From Thiohalobacter sp. (GTDB lineage: Bacteria > Pseudomonadota > Gammaproteobacteria > Thiohalobacterales > Thiohalobacteraceae), in contig NZ_JALTON010000055.1 in NCBI RefSeq assembly GCF_027000115.1, positions 1-36,837 on the forward strand: DNA of 36,837 nucleotides, written 5' to 3'. The position numbers were made by a program, and so were the translations under genes. The notes beneath the pieces are model-generated. The model worked only from the letters and a program-made list of their open reading frames with translations. It ran no database searches and was not told the DNA's origin. Numbering within the stretch: the first letter of the stretch is position 1; the number at the start of each line of letters is the position of its first letter. Shown piece after piece: positions 7,652-15,963 of this stretch.

Positions 7652-8266
7652 ATGAAAATCAGCATCGTCAGCGGGAGCCACCGGGCGCCCTCGCAGAGCA
7701 TGAAGGTGGCCCACTTCATCGAGGCGACACTCAAGGAAAAGGCGCTTGCCGATGAAACCTGGCTGCTCGACCTCGGCAACAACCCGCTGCCCCTGTGGGA
7801 CAGCGGGGTCTGGGAAGGCGAGCCGCGCTGGAAGACCCTGCTCGACCCCATTCGGGCCGAGCTGGCGGCCAGCGACGGGCTGGTAGTGGTGTCCCCGGAG
7901 TGGCACGGCCAGGTGCCGGCCGGGCTGAAGAACCTGTTTCTGTTGCTCAGCCGCTTCGAGGTCGGGCACAAGCCGGCCCTGATCGTGACCGTATCCTCGG
8001 GCGACGGCGGCGCCTATCCGGTTGCCGAGCTGCGCATGAGCTCCTACAAGAACAACCGCCTGTGCTACATCCCCGAGCATGTGATCGTGCGCAACGTGGA
8101 GTCGGTGCTCAATGACGACCCGGCCGACAACAACCCCGACGCCGATACCTATTTCCGCAACCGCATCGCCTGGGCGCTGGGCATCCTGCGCGAGTATGCC
8201 CTGGCCCTGCGCCAGGTCCGCGCCTCGGGCGTGACCGAGCACGAGATGTTCAAGAACGGCATGTGA
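7652..8266 (+). CDS. NADPH-dependent FMN reductase family protein
   Basis: A 204-residue flavodoxin-fold protein. The N-terminal phosphate-binding loop is SGSHRAPSQSMK, and the second flavin-contact motif is SPEWHGQVPAGLKNLF, matching the NADPH-dependent FMN reductase family (azoreductase/ChrR-like group). It would reduce free flavin or quinone-like substrates in the cytosol; the physiological substrate is not evident. The start at 7652 is supported by GGAG plus GAAGG within 12 bases upstream. The C-terminal 40 residues form a helical extension. The adjacent ABC-F gene is convergent, with 32 bases between stops. Confidence 0.88.
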   Translation: MKISIVSGSHRAPSQSMKVAHFIEATLKEKALADETWLLDLGNNPLPLWDSGVWEGEPRWKTLLDPIRAELAASDGLVVVSPEWHGQVPAGLKNLFLLLSRFEVGHKPALIVTVSSGDGGAYPVAELRMSSYKNNRLCYIPEHVIVRNVESVLNDDPADNNPDADTYFRNRIAWALGILREYALALRQVRASGVTEHEMFKNGM

Positions 8267-8298
8267 GGCGACGCACTGCAACGGCGTGACCCTGCGGT

Positions 8299-10194
8299 TC
8301 ATTCCGCGAGGCGGGCAGCCTCCAGCGCCTCCATCAGTGCCAGGCAGCGTTCCTCGGCCTCGGCCAGCCGGCGTTCCAGCTCGCCGCGCGCCCGCAGCAG
8401 TGGCGTGAGTTCGGCGCCCGCGCCCTCGGCATAGAGCGCCGGGTCGGCCAGCCGGCGTTCCAGCGCGTCGCGTTCGTTTTCCAGTCGTTCCAGCTCGGCC
8501 TCGGCCTGTGCCAGTCGGCGGCGCAGCGGCGCCAGCCGCTGCCGGGCCTCGGCCTCGGCGCGGCGGCGGTCCCGGCGGTTGCCGGCCGAGTGCGGTGCCG
8601 CTGGCGCATGCGTCGCCGCCGTCTCCCTGCCCTGAGCCAGTCGCTGGCGATAGTCGTCGAGATCGCCGTCGAAGCGCGTGACGCGGCCATCCTCGACCAG
8701 CAGGAGGCGTTCGGTACAGGTGCGCAGCAGATGGCGGTCGTGGGAGACCAGCACCAGCGCGCCGCCGAAGTCGTTCAGCGCGAGCTCCAGCGCCAGCCGC
8801 ATGTCCAGGTCGAGGTGATTGCTGGGCTCGTCGAGCAGCAGCAGGTTGGGGCGCTGCCACACCACCCGCGCCAGAGCCAGCCGGGCACGCTCGCCGCCGG
8901 AGAAGGGGGCCACCGGGTCCAGCGCGCGATCGCCGGAGAAACCGAAGCCGCCAAGGAAGTCGCGCAGCGCCTGTTCCGGCGCGCGCGGATCCAGCCGCTG
9001 CAGATGAGCGAGCGCGCTGGCCTCGCCGTCCAGCTGCTCGAGCTGGTGCTGGGCGAAGTAGCCGATGCGCAGGTCGGCCGCCGGCTGCCGGCGGCCCGCC
9101 AGCGGCGCCAGTTCCCCGGTGAGCAGGCGGATCAGCGTGGACTTGCCGGCGCCGTTGCGGCCGAGCAGGCCGATCCGGTCCTCGGGGCCGATGTCCAGAT
9201 CGATGCCGCGCAGCACCGGCTCCCCGTCATAGCCGGCGGCCGCGCCGTCGAGCCGGATCAACGGGTTGGGCAACCGCTCGGGCCCGGGGAAGGAAAACCG
9301 GAACGGCGAATCCACGTGCGCCGGCGCAATCTCCTCCAGCCGTTCCAGCGCCTTCAGCCGGCTCTGCGCCTGCCGGGCCTTGCTGGCCTTGGCGCGAAAG
9401 CGGCGCACGAAGTTCTCGATGTGGGCGATCTCGCGCTGCTGGCGCTTGCGGGCCGCGGCCTGCCCGGCCAGCCAGGCCGCGCGCTGACGCTCGAACCCGG
9501 AATAGTTGCCGGTGTACAGGCGCAGGCCTTGCTGCTCGATGTGCAGAATCCGGTCCACCACCCGGTCGAGGAAGTCCCGGTCGTGGGAGATCAGCAGCAG
9601 CAGGCCGGGGTAACCGCGCAGCCACTCCTCCAGCCAGAGTACGGCATCCAGGTCCAGGTGGTTGGTGGGCTCGTCGAGCAACAGCAGGTCCGAGGGGCTC
9701 ATCAGTGCCCGCGCCAGATTGAGCCGCATGCGCCAGCCTCCGGAGAAGCTGCTCACCGGTCGTTCATGGGTGTCGGGCGGAAAACCGAGCCCATGCAACA
9801 GCCGCCCTGCGCGCGCCGGCGCCTCGTAGCCGCCGATCCCGGCCATGCGGTCGTGCAACCGGGCCAGCGCCGGCCCGTCGCCCGCGACCTCGGCGGCATC
9901 CAGTTCCCGCCGCAGCGTGGCAAAGCGTGCATCGCCCTCGAGCACGAAGTCGCGGGCCGGCATGTCCAGCGCCGGCGTTTCCTGGGCGACATGGGCGATC
10001 ACCCAGTCCGGCGGCAGCTCGATGCTGCCGGCATCGGCCGAGAGTTCACCAAGAATCAGCGAGAACAGGCTGGACTTGCCGCTGCCGTTGGCGCCGGTCA
10101 GGCCGGCGTGCTGCCCCGGGAACAGGGTGAGATCGGCATCGCGGATCAGCAGCCGGTCGCCGCGTCGCAGGCTGAGATGGTCGAAACGAAGCAT
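8299..10194 (-). CDS. ABC-F family ATPase, YheS-like
   Basis: A 631-residue soluble protein with two fused ABC ATPase domains and no membrane span. Walker A loops are GANGSGKS (34-41) and GRNGAGKST (about 345-353). Signatures are SGGWRM and SGGERARLA; Walker B motifs are LLLLDEPTNHLDLD and LLLLDEPSNHLDLD. The interdomain linker is the charged helical hairpin with FVRRFRAKASKARQAQSR diagnostic of ABC-F proteins. The C-terminal 110 residues form a coiled coil rich in Arg, Glu and Leu. ABC-F proteins act on the ribosome (EttA, Uup, YheS types) rather than in transport. Length and linker fit YheS best. It is single-gene; the start at 10194 matches the canonical MLRFDHLSLRRG opening. Confidence 0.92.
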   Translation of the reverse strand: MLRFDHLSLRRGDRLLIRDADLTLFPGQHAGLTGANGSGKSSLFSLILGELSADAGSIELPPDWVIAHVAQETPALDMPARDFVLEGDARFATLRRELDAAEVAGDGPALARLHDRMAGIGGYEAPARAGRLLHGLGFPPDTHERPVSSFSGGWRMRLNLARALMSPSDLLLLDEPTNHLDLDAVLWLEEWLRGYPGLLLLISHDRDFLDRVVDRILHIEQQGLRLYTGNYSGFERQRAAWLAGQAAARKRQQREIAHIENFVRRFRAKASKARQAQSRLKALERLEEIAPAHVDSPFRFSFPGPERLPNPLIRLDGAAAGYDGEPVLRGIDLDIGPEDRIGLLGRNGAGKSTLIRLLTGELAPLAGRRQPAADLRIGYFAQHQLEQLDGEASALAHLQRLDPRAPEQALRDFLGGFGFSGDRALDPVAPFSGGERARLALARVVWQRPNLLLLDEPSNHLDLDMRLALELALNDFGGALVLVSHDRHLLRTCTERLLLVEDGRVTRFDGDLDDYRQRLAQGRETAATHAPAAPHSAGNRRDRRRAEAEARQRLAPLRRRLAQAEAELERLENERDALERRLADPALYAEGAGAELTPLLRARGELERRLAEAEERCLALMEALEAARLAE

Positions 10195-10342
10195 GGGCAG
10201 GCACGTTGGGCGGAGGCGCAGACTCTACCGCAGTCACCGGGCTCCGCCAAAGGGGCAGGGAACCCGACCGGTCTCGTTTGCATTCCGGCCGGAAATCACA
10301 GAGTCTTTGCGCACCTGCACGCCGGCCCGGGTGAAGCGGTAC

Positions 10343-10540
10343 TCAGGATCGTTCGCGTGCCCGAAGGCGACGGGCCGCCTGCGCCAGAATGACCCGCCGA
10401 CGCACGTCATCGGCCCCGCCCCATTCGATGATCTCTTCGAGGGCGCGGCCACAGCCCAGGCATATGTCGTTCCGGTCCAGGCAGCAGTTGCGGACACAGG
10501 GCGAACGGGGTGCGGGTTCGGGTGCGGGCTCTGTCTTCAT
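10343..10540 (-). CDS. DUF1289 family small cysteine-rich protein
   Basis: A 65-residue protein with the DUF1289 pattern: SPCVRNCCLDRNDICLGCGRALEEI, then a short helix (ADDVRRRVILAQAARRL). The cysteine cluster (C-x3-CC-x6-C-x2-C) suggests metal or Fe-S binding, but function is unknown. It is divergent from rnd, with starts 16 bases apart, so the two share a very short regulatory region. No ribosome-binding site is obvious. Confidence 0.85.
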   Translation of the reverse strand: MKTEPAPEPAPRSPCVRNCCLDRNDICLGCGRALEEIIEWGGADDVRRRVILAQAARRLRARERS

Positions 10541-10556
10541 CGGGAGTGACTGCCGA

Positions 10557-11705
10557 ATGGCGAACGATATTGTCCTTATAGACCAGCCCGACGCCCTTGC
10601 GAAGGCCTGCGCGCAGTTGCAGGATGCCGAGTGGCTGGCGCTGGACACCGAGTTCCTGCGCGAGCGCACCTACTACCCGCGCCTCTGCCTGGTGCAGATC
10701 GCGGTGCCCGGACACATCTTCTGCATCGATCCGCTCGCGGTTCCCGATCTCGGGCCGCTGTTCGAGCTGCTGTTCCGCGAGGACCTGCTGAAGGTGGTGC
10801 ATTCCGGTCGCCAGGATTTCGAGATCTTCCATCACCTCGCCGGGCGGGTGCCGGCGCCGGTGTTCGATACCCAGCTCGCCGCGCCACTGCTCGGCTACGG
10901 CGATCAGATCGGTTACGGCAACCTGGTCCGCGAGCGGCTCGGCGTGCAGCTTGGCAAGGCGCATACCCGCACCGACTGGTCGCAGCGCCCGCTGTCCGGC
11001 GACCAGATCCGCTATGCCGCCGACGACGTCCGTTATCTGGCCGAGCTGTTTCCCGCCATGCGCCAGGCGCTGGCCGAGCGCGGTCGCCTGGACTGGCTGG
11101 CCGAAGACTTCGCGCGGCTGACCCACCCCGAGACCTACGCCAACCCGCCCGAATCGGCCTGGCGCCGCATCAAGGCCGCGCAGCGCATGAAGGGCGGCAG
11201 CCTCGCGGTGCTGCAGGCGCTGGCCGCCTGGCGCGAGAGCGAGGCGCAGCGCAGCGACCGTCCGCGCAAGTGGGTGCTAAGCGACGAGGTGATCGAGACC
11301 CTGGCGCGCATGAAGCCGCACAGCCGCAAGGAACTCAAGCGGGTGCGGGGACTCAACGACGCCCAGATCGAACGCCTTGGCGACACCCTGCTGGCCATCA
11401 TCGGGGAAGCGCGCGAGCGTGCGCCCGAACCCCTGGACCGGGGCGAACGCCCGCGCCCGCTCACGACCGCCGAGGAGGCGCTGGTCGACGTGCTCACCGG
11501 CGTGGTGCGGCTGCTCGCGGCGCAGGCCGATCTGCACCCCTCGGTGCTGACCGGCCGCAAGGGCCTGGAGGCGCTGGTGCGCGGCGAGCGCGCGGGGCCG
11601 CTGTTCGAGGGCTGGCGCGCCCAGGCCGTGGGCAGGCCGTTGCTGGACATCCTGGAGGGACGACGCAGCCTTCAGGTCGGCCCGGAGGGGCTGGAACTGG
11701 GCTGA
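10557..11705 (+). CDS. rnd: Ribonuclease D
   Basis: A 382-residue 3'-5' exoribonuclease acting in tRNA 3'-end maturation. The DEDD catalytic motifs are visible: D30 and E32 in LALDTEFLRERTYYP, the HSGRQDFEIF block, and the third motif YAADDVRYLAELF. One HRDC domain follows (SEAQRSDRPRKWVLSDEVIE, then MKPHSRKELKRVRGL). The length is normal for the family. The start at 10557 (MANDIVLID) gives the standard N-terminus; the long upstream frame crosses the DUF1289 gene and is not real. No terminator is visible downstream. Confidence 0.93.
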   Translation: MANDIVLIDQPDALAKACAQLQDAEWLALDTEFLRERTYYPRLCLVQIAVPGHIFCIDPLAVPDLGPLFELLFREDLLKVVHSGRQDFEIFHHLAGRVPAPVFDTQLAAPLLGYGDQIGYGNLVRERLGVQLGKAHTRTDWSQRPLSGDQIRYAADDVRYLAELFPAMRQALAERGRLDWLAEDFARLTHPETYANPPESAWRRIKAAQRMKGGSLAVLQALAAWRESEAQRSDRPRKWVLSDEVIETLARMKPHSRKELKRVRGLNDAQIERLGDTLLAIIGEARERAPEPLDRGERPRPLTTAEEALVDVLTGVVRLLAAQADLHPSVLTGRKGLEALVRGERAGPLFEGWRAQAVGRPLLDILEGRRSLQVGPEGLELG

Positions 11706-11832
11706 TCCGGCCCGCCGCGAATTCACCCTCACCCGCAGTCGTCGCTGCCCTAAGCGATGCCGCATGAGCGTCCGCCGCGCGGCGTTCGGCAGGCACGAAG
11801 CGCGCCCTGGCGGCGTGTCCGCAAGCGCTCTG

Positions 11833-11859
11833 TCAAGTTCGCGGAAGGCCGGCCGATAG
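11833..11859 (+). promoter_or_regulatory. Sigma-28 (FliA) promoter
   Basis: TCAAGTTC (11833-11840), an 11-base spacer, then GCCGATAG (11852-11859). The FliA consensus is TAAAGTTT-N11-GCCGATAA, so the -10 matches 7 of 8, the -35 6 of 8, and the spacing is exact. It lies 56 bases before the ATG at 11916 on the same strand, in an otherwise empty intergenic region. Confidence 0.8.
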
Positions 11860-11915
11860 CCTGGCGGAGGCAGGAACACCTCACCGTCCAGCGCATCCCA
11901 CAGGGAGGTATCGAC

Positions 11916-13109
11916 ATGCAGACCGAAAACGCGCCCGCACTCCAGGCACAGGCCACGCCGGCCCGGGATCAGGCAGCCGCTTCCCTGCGCCCGGCAGCCA
12001 ACAACAGAACAGAGCCCGCAAACACCACCGGCTCGGGTGTTGTGTCCGATACAGTCAGCGTATCCGCATCAGGGCAAACACTGGCGCTGGGGGCCGCCGG
12101 GAGCATCGTCCGCCAACGCAGCACATCGGTGACGATAGAGACCCGGCAAGGCGACCGTATCCGTCTCGACATCCAGGCGCTCGCCCGTCTCGACACCGCA
12201 GCCGTCACGGCCACCGACGGGACACAGGGCCTGGCGCGCGCGGCCGTAGCGAGCCGGTCCGGGTTGTCCCTGCAGTTCAGCGTGGAGGGTACGCTGGATC
12301 GCAGGGAACTCAAGTCACTCGCCCGGGTTCTGCATTACGTCGAAGAGGCAGCCGAAGAATTCTACGAGGGAGATGCAGCCGAGGCGCTCAAGAAACTCGG
12401 AGGAATGAAGGTCGACCCGAACGTGCTGGCCGGGGTGTCCGTGGATTTCCAGCGCAGCGCCGCCGTTCGCTATGCCGAAATCCAGCGGCTGGCTGATGAA
12501 CCCGCGTCCGCATTGCCCACGGATTCCCGACCGCCTGCCGCCTCGCAGACCGGGACCGCGGCCGTGTCCCGCCCGGCGCCGACCGGTTCCGACAGGCCGG
12601 CCAGCGCGATGCCTGCGCCCGAGACCTCGTCGGGTGTCTCCGGCCCCGGCCGCCTGTTCCCGGACCCCGCCGGTGGCTCGCAGCGAACCCCGATCGTGCC
12701 GTCCCAGGCCAGCCCGGTTGCCCGTCTTGCAACAGCCGTCCGCAGCAGTCTGGACCTCGGCACCGAAAGTGGACTGTTCCAGTCCCCCGAAACCGGCGTG
12801 AAGGATCTGTTCCGTGCCGTGTTCGACCTGGTCGCCGGGCTCCGAGGAGACGACGAAGGCGAGGACGAGAAAGGGCTTCCAGCCCTACTGGACAGCCTGC
12901 TCGAAATCCTGACCAGTGCGGGCGGGGCCGAGGCGCGTGATGCCGAGGACCATGGCATGGCCGCTGCCCCTGAATCCGAAGAGGGTGACGCGGTGACGGT
13001 CGACTCCGAGCATGATGCGGACGACGTGGTCGCGTCCCCGGCTACAGCGGCGACATCTGACACGCGCCCGGACAGGGATGCCGTATCGTTCACCCCGTCC
13101 GCCGCATGA
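11916..13109 (+). CDS. Uncharacterised protein, probable FliA regulon member
   Basis: A 397-residue protein that I do not recognise with certainty. Residues 1-60 are Ala/Thr-rich and disordered without a signal peptide. Residues about 60-200 are a folded region: a beta stretch with SVTIETRQGDRIRLDIQ and LQFSVEGTLDRRELKSLARVL, then helices with HYVEEAAEEFYEGDAAEALKKLG. This order resembles the DUF5610-type domain, a tentative assignment from memory. Residues 205-300 are Pro/Ser-rich, and the tail is very acidic (DDEGEDEKG, EHDADD). The start at 11916 has a strong AGGGAGGT ribosome site 6 bases upstream. The FliA-type promoter suggests late expression with flagellin, motor or chemotaxis genes. 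The last codons and stop (GCCGCATGA) fall in an imperfect hairpin made of a solitary MITE end. Confidence 0.8.
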   Translation: MQTENAPALQAQATPARDQAAASLRPAANNRTEPANTTGSGVVSDTVSVSASGQTLALGAAGSIVRQRSTSVTIETRQGDRIRLDIQALARLDTAAVTATDGTQGLARAAVASRSGLSLQFSVEGTLDRRELKSLARVLHYVEEAAEEFYEGDAAEALKKLGGMKVDPNVLAGVSVDFQRSAAVRYAEIQRLADEPASALPTDSRPPAASQTGTAAVSRPAPTGSDRPASAMPAPETSSGVSGPGRLFPDPAGGSQRTPIVPSQASPVARLATAVRSSLDLGTESGLFQSPETGVKDLFRAVFDLVAGLRGDDEGEDEKGLPALLDSLLEILTSAGGAEARDAEDHGMAAAPESEEGDAVTVDSEHDADDVVASPATAATSDTRPDRDAVSFTPSAA

Positions 13110-13138
13110 CCAAGACCCGCCTTGGCGCAATATGCGGG
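13102..13138. repeat. Solitary MITE end forming a hairpin at a gene's stop codon
   Basis: GGCGCAATATGCGGG at 13124-13138 equals the terminal repeat of the MITE-like family. CCGCAT (13102-13107) and CCAAG (13110-13114) pair with its complementary bases to give an imperfect hairpin around ACCCG. The stop codon of the 11916 gene lies inside the left arm. Only the terminal repeat is present; no core sequence is seen. Confidence 0.6.
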
Positions 13139-13211
13139 CTGACGGCGGCTGCACCAGGCCGCCATTCCCCAATATCCCGTACCCATGAGGCAACATGGGC
13201 TCCGGGCGCTC

Positions 13212-13985
13212 TCAGCTCCGAATGCCGACGCCGCGATTGAGCAGATTCACCGCAAAGGCGAACAGTACCGCGATGAAGGCCAGGGTGATGGCGAAGGAAA
13301 CGCCCAGGCCGATATCGCTGACGCCCAGCATGCCGTAGCGGAAGCTGTTGATCATGTACAGGATGGGATTGGCCAGCGAGGCCTTCTGCCAGAACTCCGG
13401 CAGCATGTCGATGGAATAGAAGATACCGCCGAGGTAGGTCAGTGGGGTCAGCACGAAGGTCGGGATCAGCGAGATGTCGTCGAAGCTGCGGGCATAGATG
13501 CCGTTGATGAAACCGCCGATGGAAAACAGGATGGCGGTAAGCAGCACCATGGCCAGGGCGATGCCCAGGTCGTGCACGCGCAGGTCCGCGAACACCGAGG
13601 CAGTGAGGGTCACGGCCAGGCCGACGGTCAGGCCGCGGGCCACGCCGCCGGCCACGTAGCCGCTGAGAATGAGCGCGTTGGGTATGGGCGAGACCAGCAT
13701 TTCCTCGATGTGGTGCTGGAACTTGGCGCCATAGAAGGACGACACCACGTTGGCATAGGCGTTGGTGATCACCGACATCATGATGAGGCCCGGCACGATG
13801 TAGTCCACATAAGGATAGCCCGCCATGTCGCCGATCTGCGAGCCGATAAGATTGCCGAAAATGATGAAGTAGAGTGCCGTGGTCACCACTGGCGGCAGGA
13901 TGGTCTGTATCCAGATGCGTGAGAATCGCAGCACCTCGCGGATGACAATGGTCTGGAATGCGATGCGCTTTTCCCGGAAGGTCAT
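13212..13985 (-). CDS. ABC-2 type transporter permease, YadH-like
   Basis: A 257-residue inner-membrane protein with about six transmembrane helices and the ABC-2 permease signature region (GFINGIYARSFDDISLIPTF, then LTYLGGIFYSIDMLPEFW). Together with the upstream ATPase it forms an exporter of the YadG/YadH or NodJ type; the substrate (drug, polysaccharide or lipid) is unknown. Its start codon overlaps the ATPase stop by 4 bases (ATGA), implying translational coupling. The gene ends 73 bases from a solitary MITE end. Confidence 0.9.
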   Translation of the reverse strand: MTFREKRIAFQTIVIREVLRFSRIWIQTILPPVVTTALYFIIFGNLIGSQIGDMAGYPYVDYIVPGLIMMSVITNAYANVVSSFYGAKFQHHIEEMLVSPIPNALILSGYVAGGVARGLTVGLAVTLTASVFADLRVHDLGIALAMVLLTAILFSIGGFINGIYARSFDDISLIPTFVLTPLTYLGGIFYSIDMLPEFWQKASLANPILYMINSFRYGMLGVSDIGLGVSFAITLAFIAVLFAFAVNLLNRGVGIRS

Positions 13986-14920
13986 GCCGTGGTCCTGCAG
14001 CAGTCGTTGTCGACTTCAACCAGGTTCATGAACAGCTGTTCGAGGCGGTTGGTCTTGTTGCGCATGCTCAGCACCTCGATGCCGTGCGCGCTCAGCTCCT
14101 CGAACAGGTGGTTGATGCTGCGGTCGCGCGATATGTCGGCCTCGATGGTCAGCTTGTCGATCAGGCGCAGGCGGTAGTCGCGGATGTCCGGCAGTTGCCG
14201 GATCGGGTCGCGCAGGTCCAGCACGAAGGTTTCCGTTTGCAGCTTGGCCAGCAGATTTTTCATGCTGGTGTGCTCGATGATCCGGCCCTCGTTGATGATG
14301 GCGATGTCACGGCACAGGCTTTCCGCTTCCTCAAGGTAGTGGGTGGTGAGGATGATGGTCGTGCCCTGGGCATTGATGCGGCGCAGGTAGGCCCACATGG
14401 AGCGCCGGATCTCGATGTCCACGCCGGCGGTCGGTTCATCGAGGATGAGCAGGCGAGGCTGGTGCACCAGGGCGCGCGCGATCATCAGCCGCCGCTTCAT
14501 GCCGCCGGAGAGATTGCGGGCCATGACGTGGCGCTTCTCCCACAGTCCGAGTTCACGCAGATAGCACTCCGCGCGTTCGAATGCCAGCCGCCTCGGAATG
14601 CCGTAATAGCCGGCCTGGTTGACCAGGATCTCCACCACCGGCTCGAACACGTTGAAATTGAACTCCTGCGGCACCAGCCCGATGCAGCTCTTGGCCGCCG
14701 CAAGGTCAGTGTCGATGTCGTGGCCGAACACCTGCACCCGCCCGCGGGACTTGTTGACCAGCGAACAGATGATGCCGATGGCTGTAGACTTGCCGGCGCC
14801 ATTGGGGCCAAGCAGGGCGAAGAAGTCGCCTTCCGCGACCTCCAGGTCGATGCCGCGCAACGCCACATGCCCGTTGGCATAGGTCTTGTGCAGGTCCTGG
14901 ATGGCAAGCGCGGCGATCAT
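13982..14920 (-). CDS. ABC transporter ATP-binding protein, YadG-like
   Basis: A 312-residue ATPase. Walker A GPNGAGKST is at 38-46, followed by the signature LSGGMKRRL, Walker B LLILDEPTAGVD and the H-loop LTTHYLEEAE. A C-terminal extension of about 90 residues (LRDPIRQLPDIRDYRLRLID and onward) is typical of ABC-2 exporter ATPases. It energises the permease encoded immediately downstream. The start at 14920 (MIAALAIQDLHKTY) is preferred; an ATG 12 codons upstream only adds a short leader. It is divergent from the glycine-zipper gene over 160 bases. Confidence 0.92.
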   Translation of the reverse strand: MIAALAIQDLHKTYANGHVALRGIDLEVAEGDFFALLGPNGAGKSTAIGIICSLVNKSRGRVQVFGHDIDTDLAAAKSCIGLVPQEFNFNVFEPVVEILVNQAGYYGIPRRLAFERAECYLRELGLWEKRHVMARNLSGGMKRRLMIARALVHQPRLLILDEPTAGVDIEIRRSMWAYLRRINAQGTTIILTTHYLEEAESLCRDIAIINEGRIIEHTSMKNLLAKLQTETFVLDLRDPIRQLPDIRDYRLRLIDKLTIEADISRDRSINHLFEELSAHGIEVLSMRNKTNRLEQLFMNLVEVDNDCCRTTA

Positions 14921-15081
14921 GTCGGTTCCGTGAATGGCGAGCGGCGATTCTAGCATGGCCGGATACCGCCGACGGGGCCGGCAATCCCCCGTGATTTCCG
15001 GGCGTTCGGCTGTTCAGCCGCCATTCAGCGAGCGCGGTTCAGACTGGCACCACCCTGAAGAAGAAATCACGGAGGTGTGTC

Positions 15082-15624
15082 ATGAATCGCAACAGCGTTC
15101 GAGCACTGACCCTGGCGGCCTGCCTGGGTGCGCTGCCCGGCCCGGCGCCGGCCGACCCCGGCGAGCGGGCGGTGTTCTATGACGAGGCGCGCGTGGTGCG
15201 GGTGGAGCCGCTGGTGCGCGTGGTCCGGGTGGCCGAACCGCGCGAGACCTGCCGGGAGGCGCGGGTGCCGGTGCACGAGGCCGGCTACCGCTCGGCTACC
15301 CCCATGATCCTGGGCGGTATCCTCGGCGGCGTGATCGGAAACCAGATGGGCAAGGGGCACGGCAAGGACGTGGCCACCGTTGCCGGCGTGATACTGGGCG
15401 GCTCCATCGGCCGGGATATCGAGCGTGATCGCCGCACCGACCGCGTGGTGGGCGAGGAGGTGGTGGCGCGCTGCACCACCGAAACCGCCTGGCGCGAAGA
15501 GGAGCGTATCGAGGGCTACCGGGTGACCTATCGCTATCGCGGCGAGCTGTTCACCACGCGCATGGATCATGATCCGGGTTCGCGCCTGCGCATGCGAGTG
15601 GTCGCCGAGCCGGCGGCGGACTGA
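15082..15624 (+). CDS. Glycine-zipper 2TM envelope protein
   Basis: A 180-residue exported protein. A signal peptide (cleavage near PAPADP) is followed by a Val/Arg-rich linker. The glycine-zipper 2TM segment of the Rickettsia 17-kDa antigen type comes next (MILGGILGGVIGNQMGKGHGKDVATVAGVILGGSIG, residues about 74-110). A C-terminal beta region follows (RIEGYRVTYRYRGELFTTRM). Such proteins usually sit in the outer membrane or periplasm and support envelope integrity. No lipobox Cys is seen at the cleavage site. A GGAGGTG ribosome site lies 6 bases upstream. It precedes the PepSY-PhoP-PhoQ-like operon by 45 bases and may be linked to it. Confidence 0.85.
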   Translation: MNRNSVRALTLAACLGALPGPAPADPGERAVFYDEARVVRVEPLVRVVRVAEPRETCREARVPVHEAGYRSATPMILGGILGGVIGNQMGKGHGKDVATVAGVILGGSIGRDIERDRRTDRVVGEEVVARCTTETAWREEERIEGYRVTYRYRGELFTTRMDHDPGSRLRMRVVAEPAAD

Positions 15625-15669
15625 GCCGGACGCTGTCGCCGCCCGCGCCGGACTGCTAGCATCTCTGCC

Positions 15670-15963
15670 ATGCCGCTGCTTCGACTGCTGCCACTGCTGA
15701 TCCTGCTGCCTGCCCTCGCCGGGCCGGCCCAGGCGCGCCCGGACCCGGAGCGCTGGCACCCGCGTGGCCCGGGTCACGGCCTGCGCGAGGCGCCCCCGCC
15801 GCCCGGCCGCGGCCTCGGCGGCGTGGTCCGCGACCTGGAGCATCGCAGTGGCGGCCGGGTGCTGGCCGCCGAGCCGGTGGAGACGGGCGATGGCCTGCGC
15901 TACCGCGTCAAGCTGCTGACCCCGGATGGCCGGGTGCGGGTGATCTGGGTGGATGGCCACTGA
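15670..15963 (+). CDS. Small secreted PepSY-like protein
   Basis: A 97-residue protein with a signal peptide (MPLLRLLPLLILLPALAGPAQA). A Pro/Arg-rich spacer is followed by a short PepSY-like fold (SGGRVLAAEPVETGDGLRYRVKLLTPDGRVRVIWVDG). Small PepSY proteins often accompany envelope-sensing two-component systems and may modulate the sensor or a protease. The stop codon overlaps the response-regulator start by one base (TGATG), so co-translation is likely. Confidence 0.8.
   Translation: MPLLRLLPLLILLPALAGPAQARPDPERWHPRGPGHGLREAPPPPGRGLGGVVRDLEHRSGGRVLAAEPVETGDGLRYRVKLLTPDGRVRVIWVDGH

Noticed and set aside
8590-10392. 600-residue plus-strand ORF opposite the ABC-F gene
   Set aside because: It is a mirror frame of a gene with two complete sets of ATPase motifs; it has no motifs of its own.
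10389-10556. Extended N-terminus of RNase D
   Set aside because: The frame runs through the opposite-strand DUF1289 gene, whereas MANDIVLID at 10557 matches the normal RNase D start.
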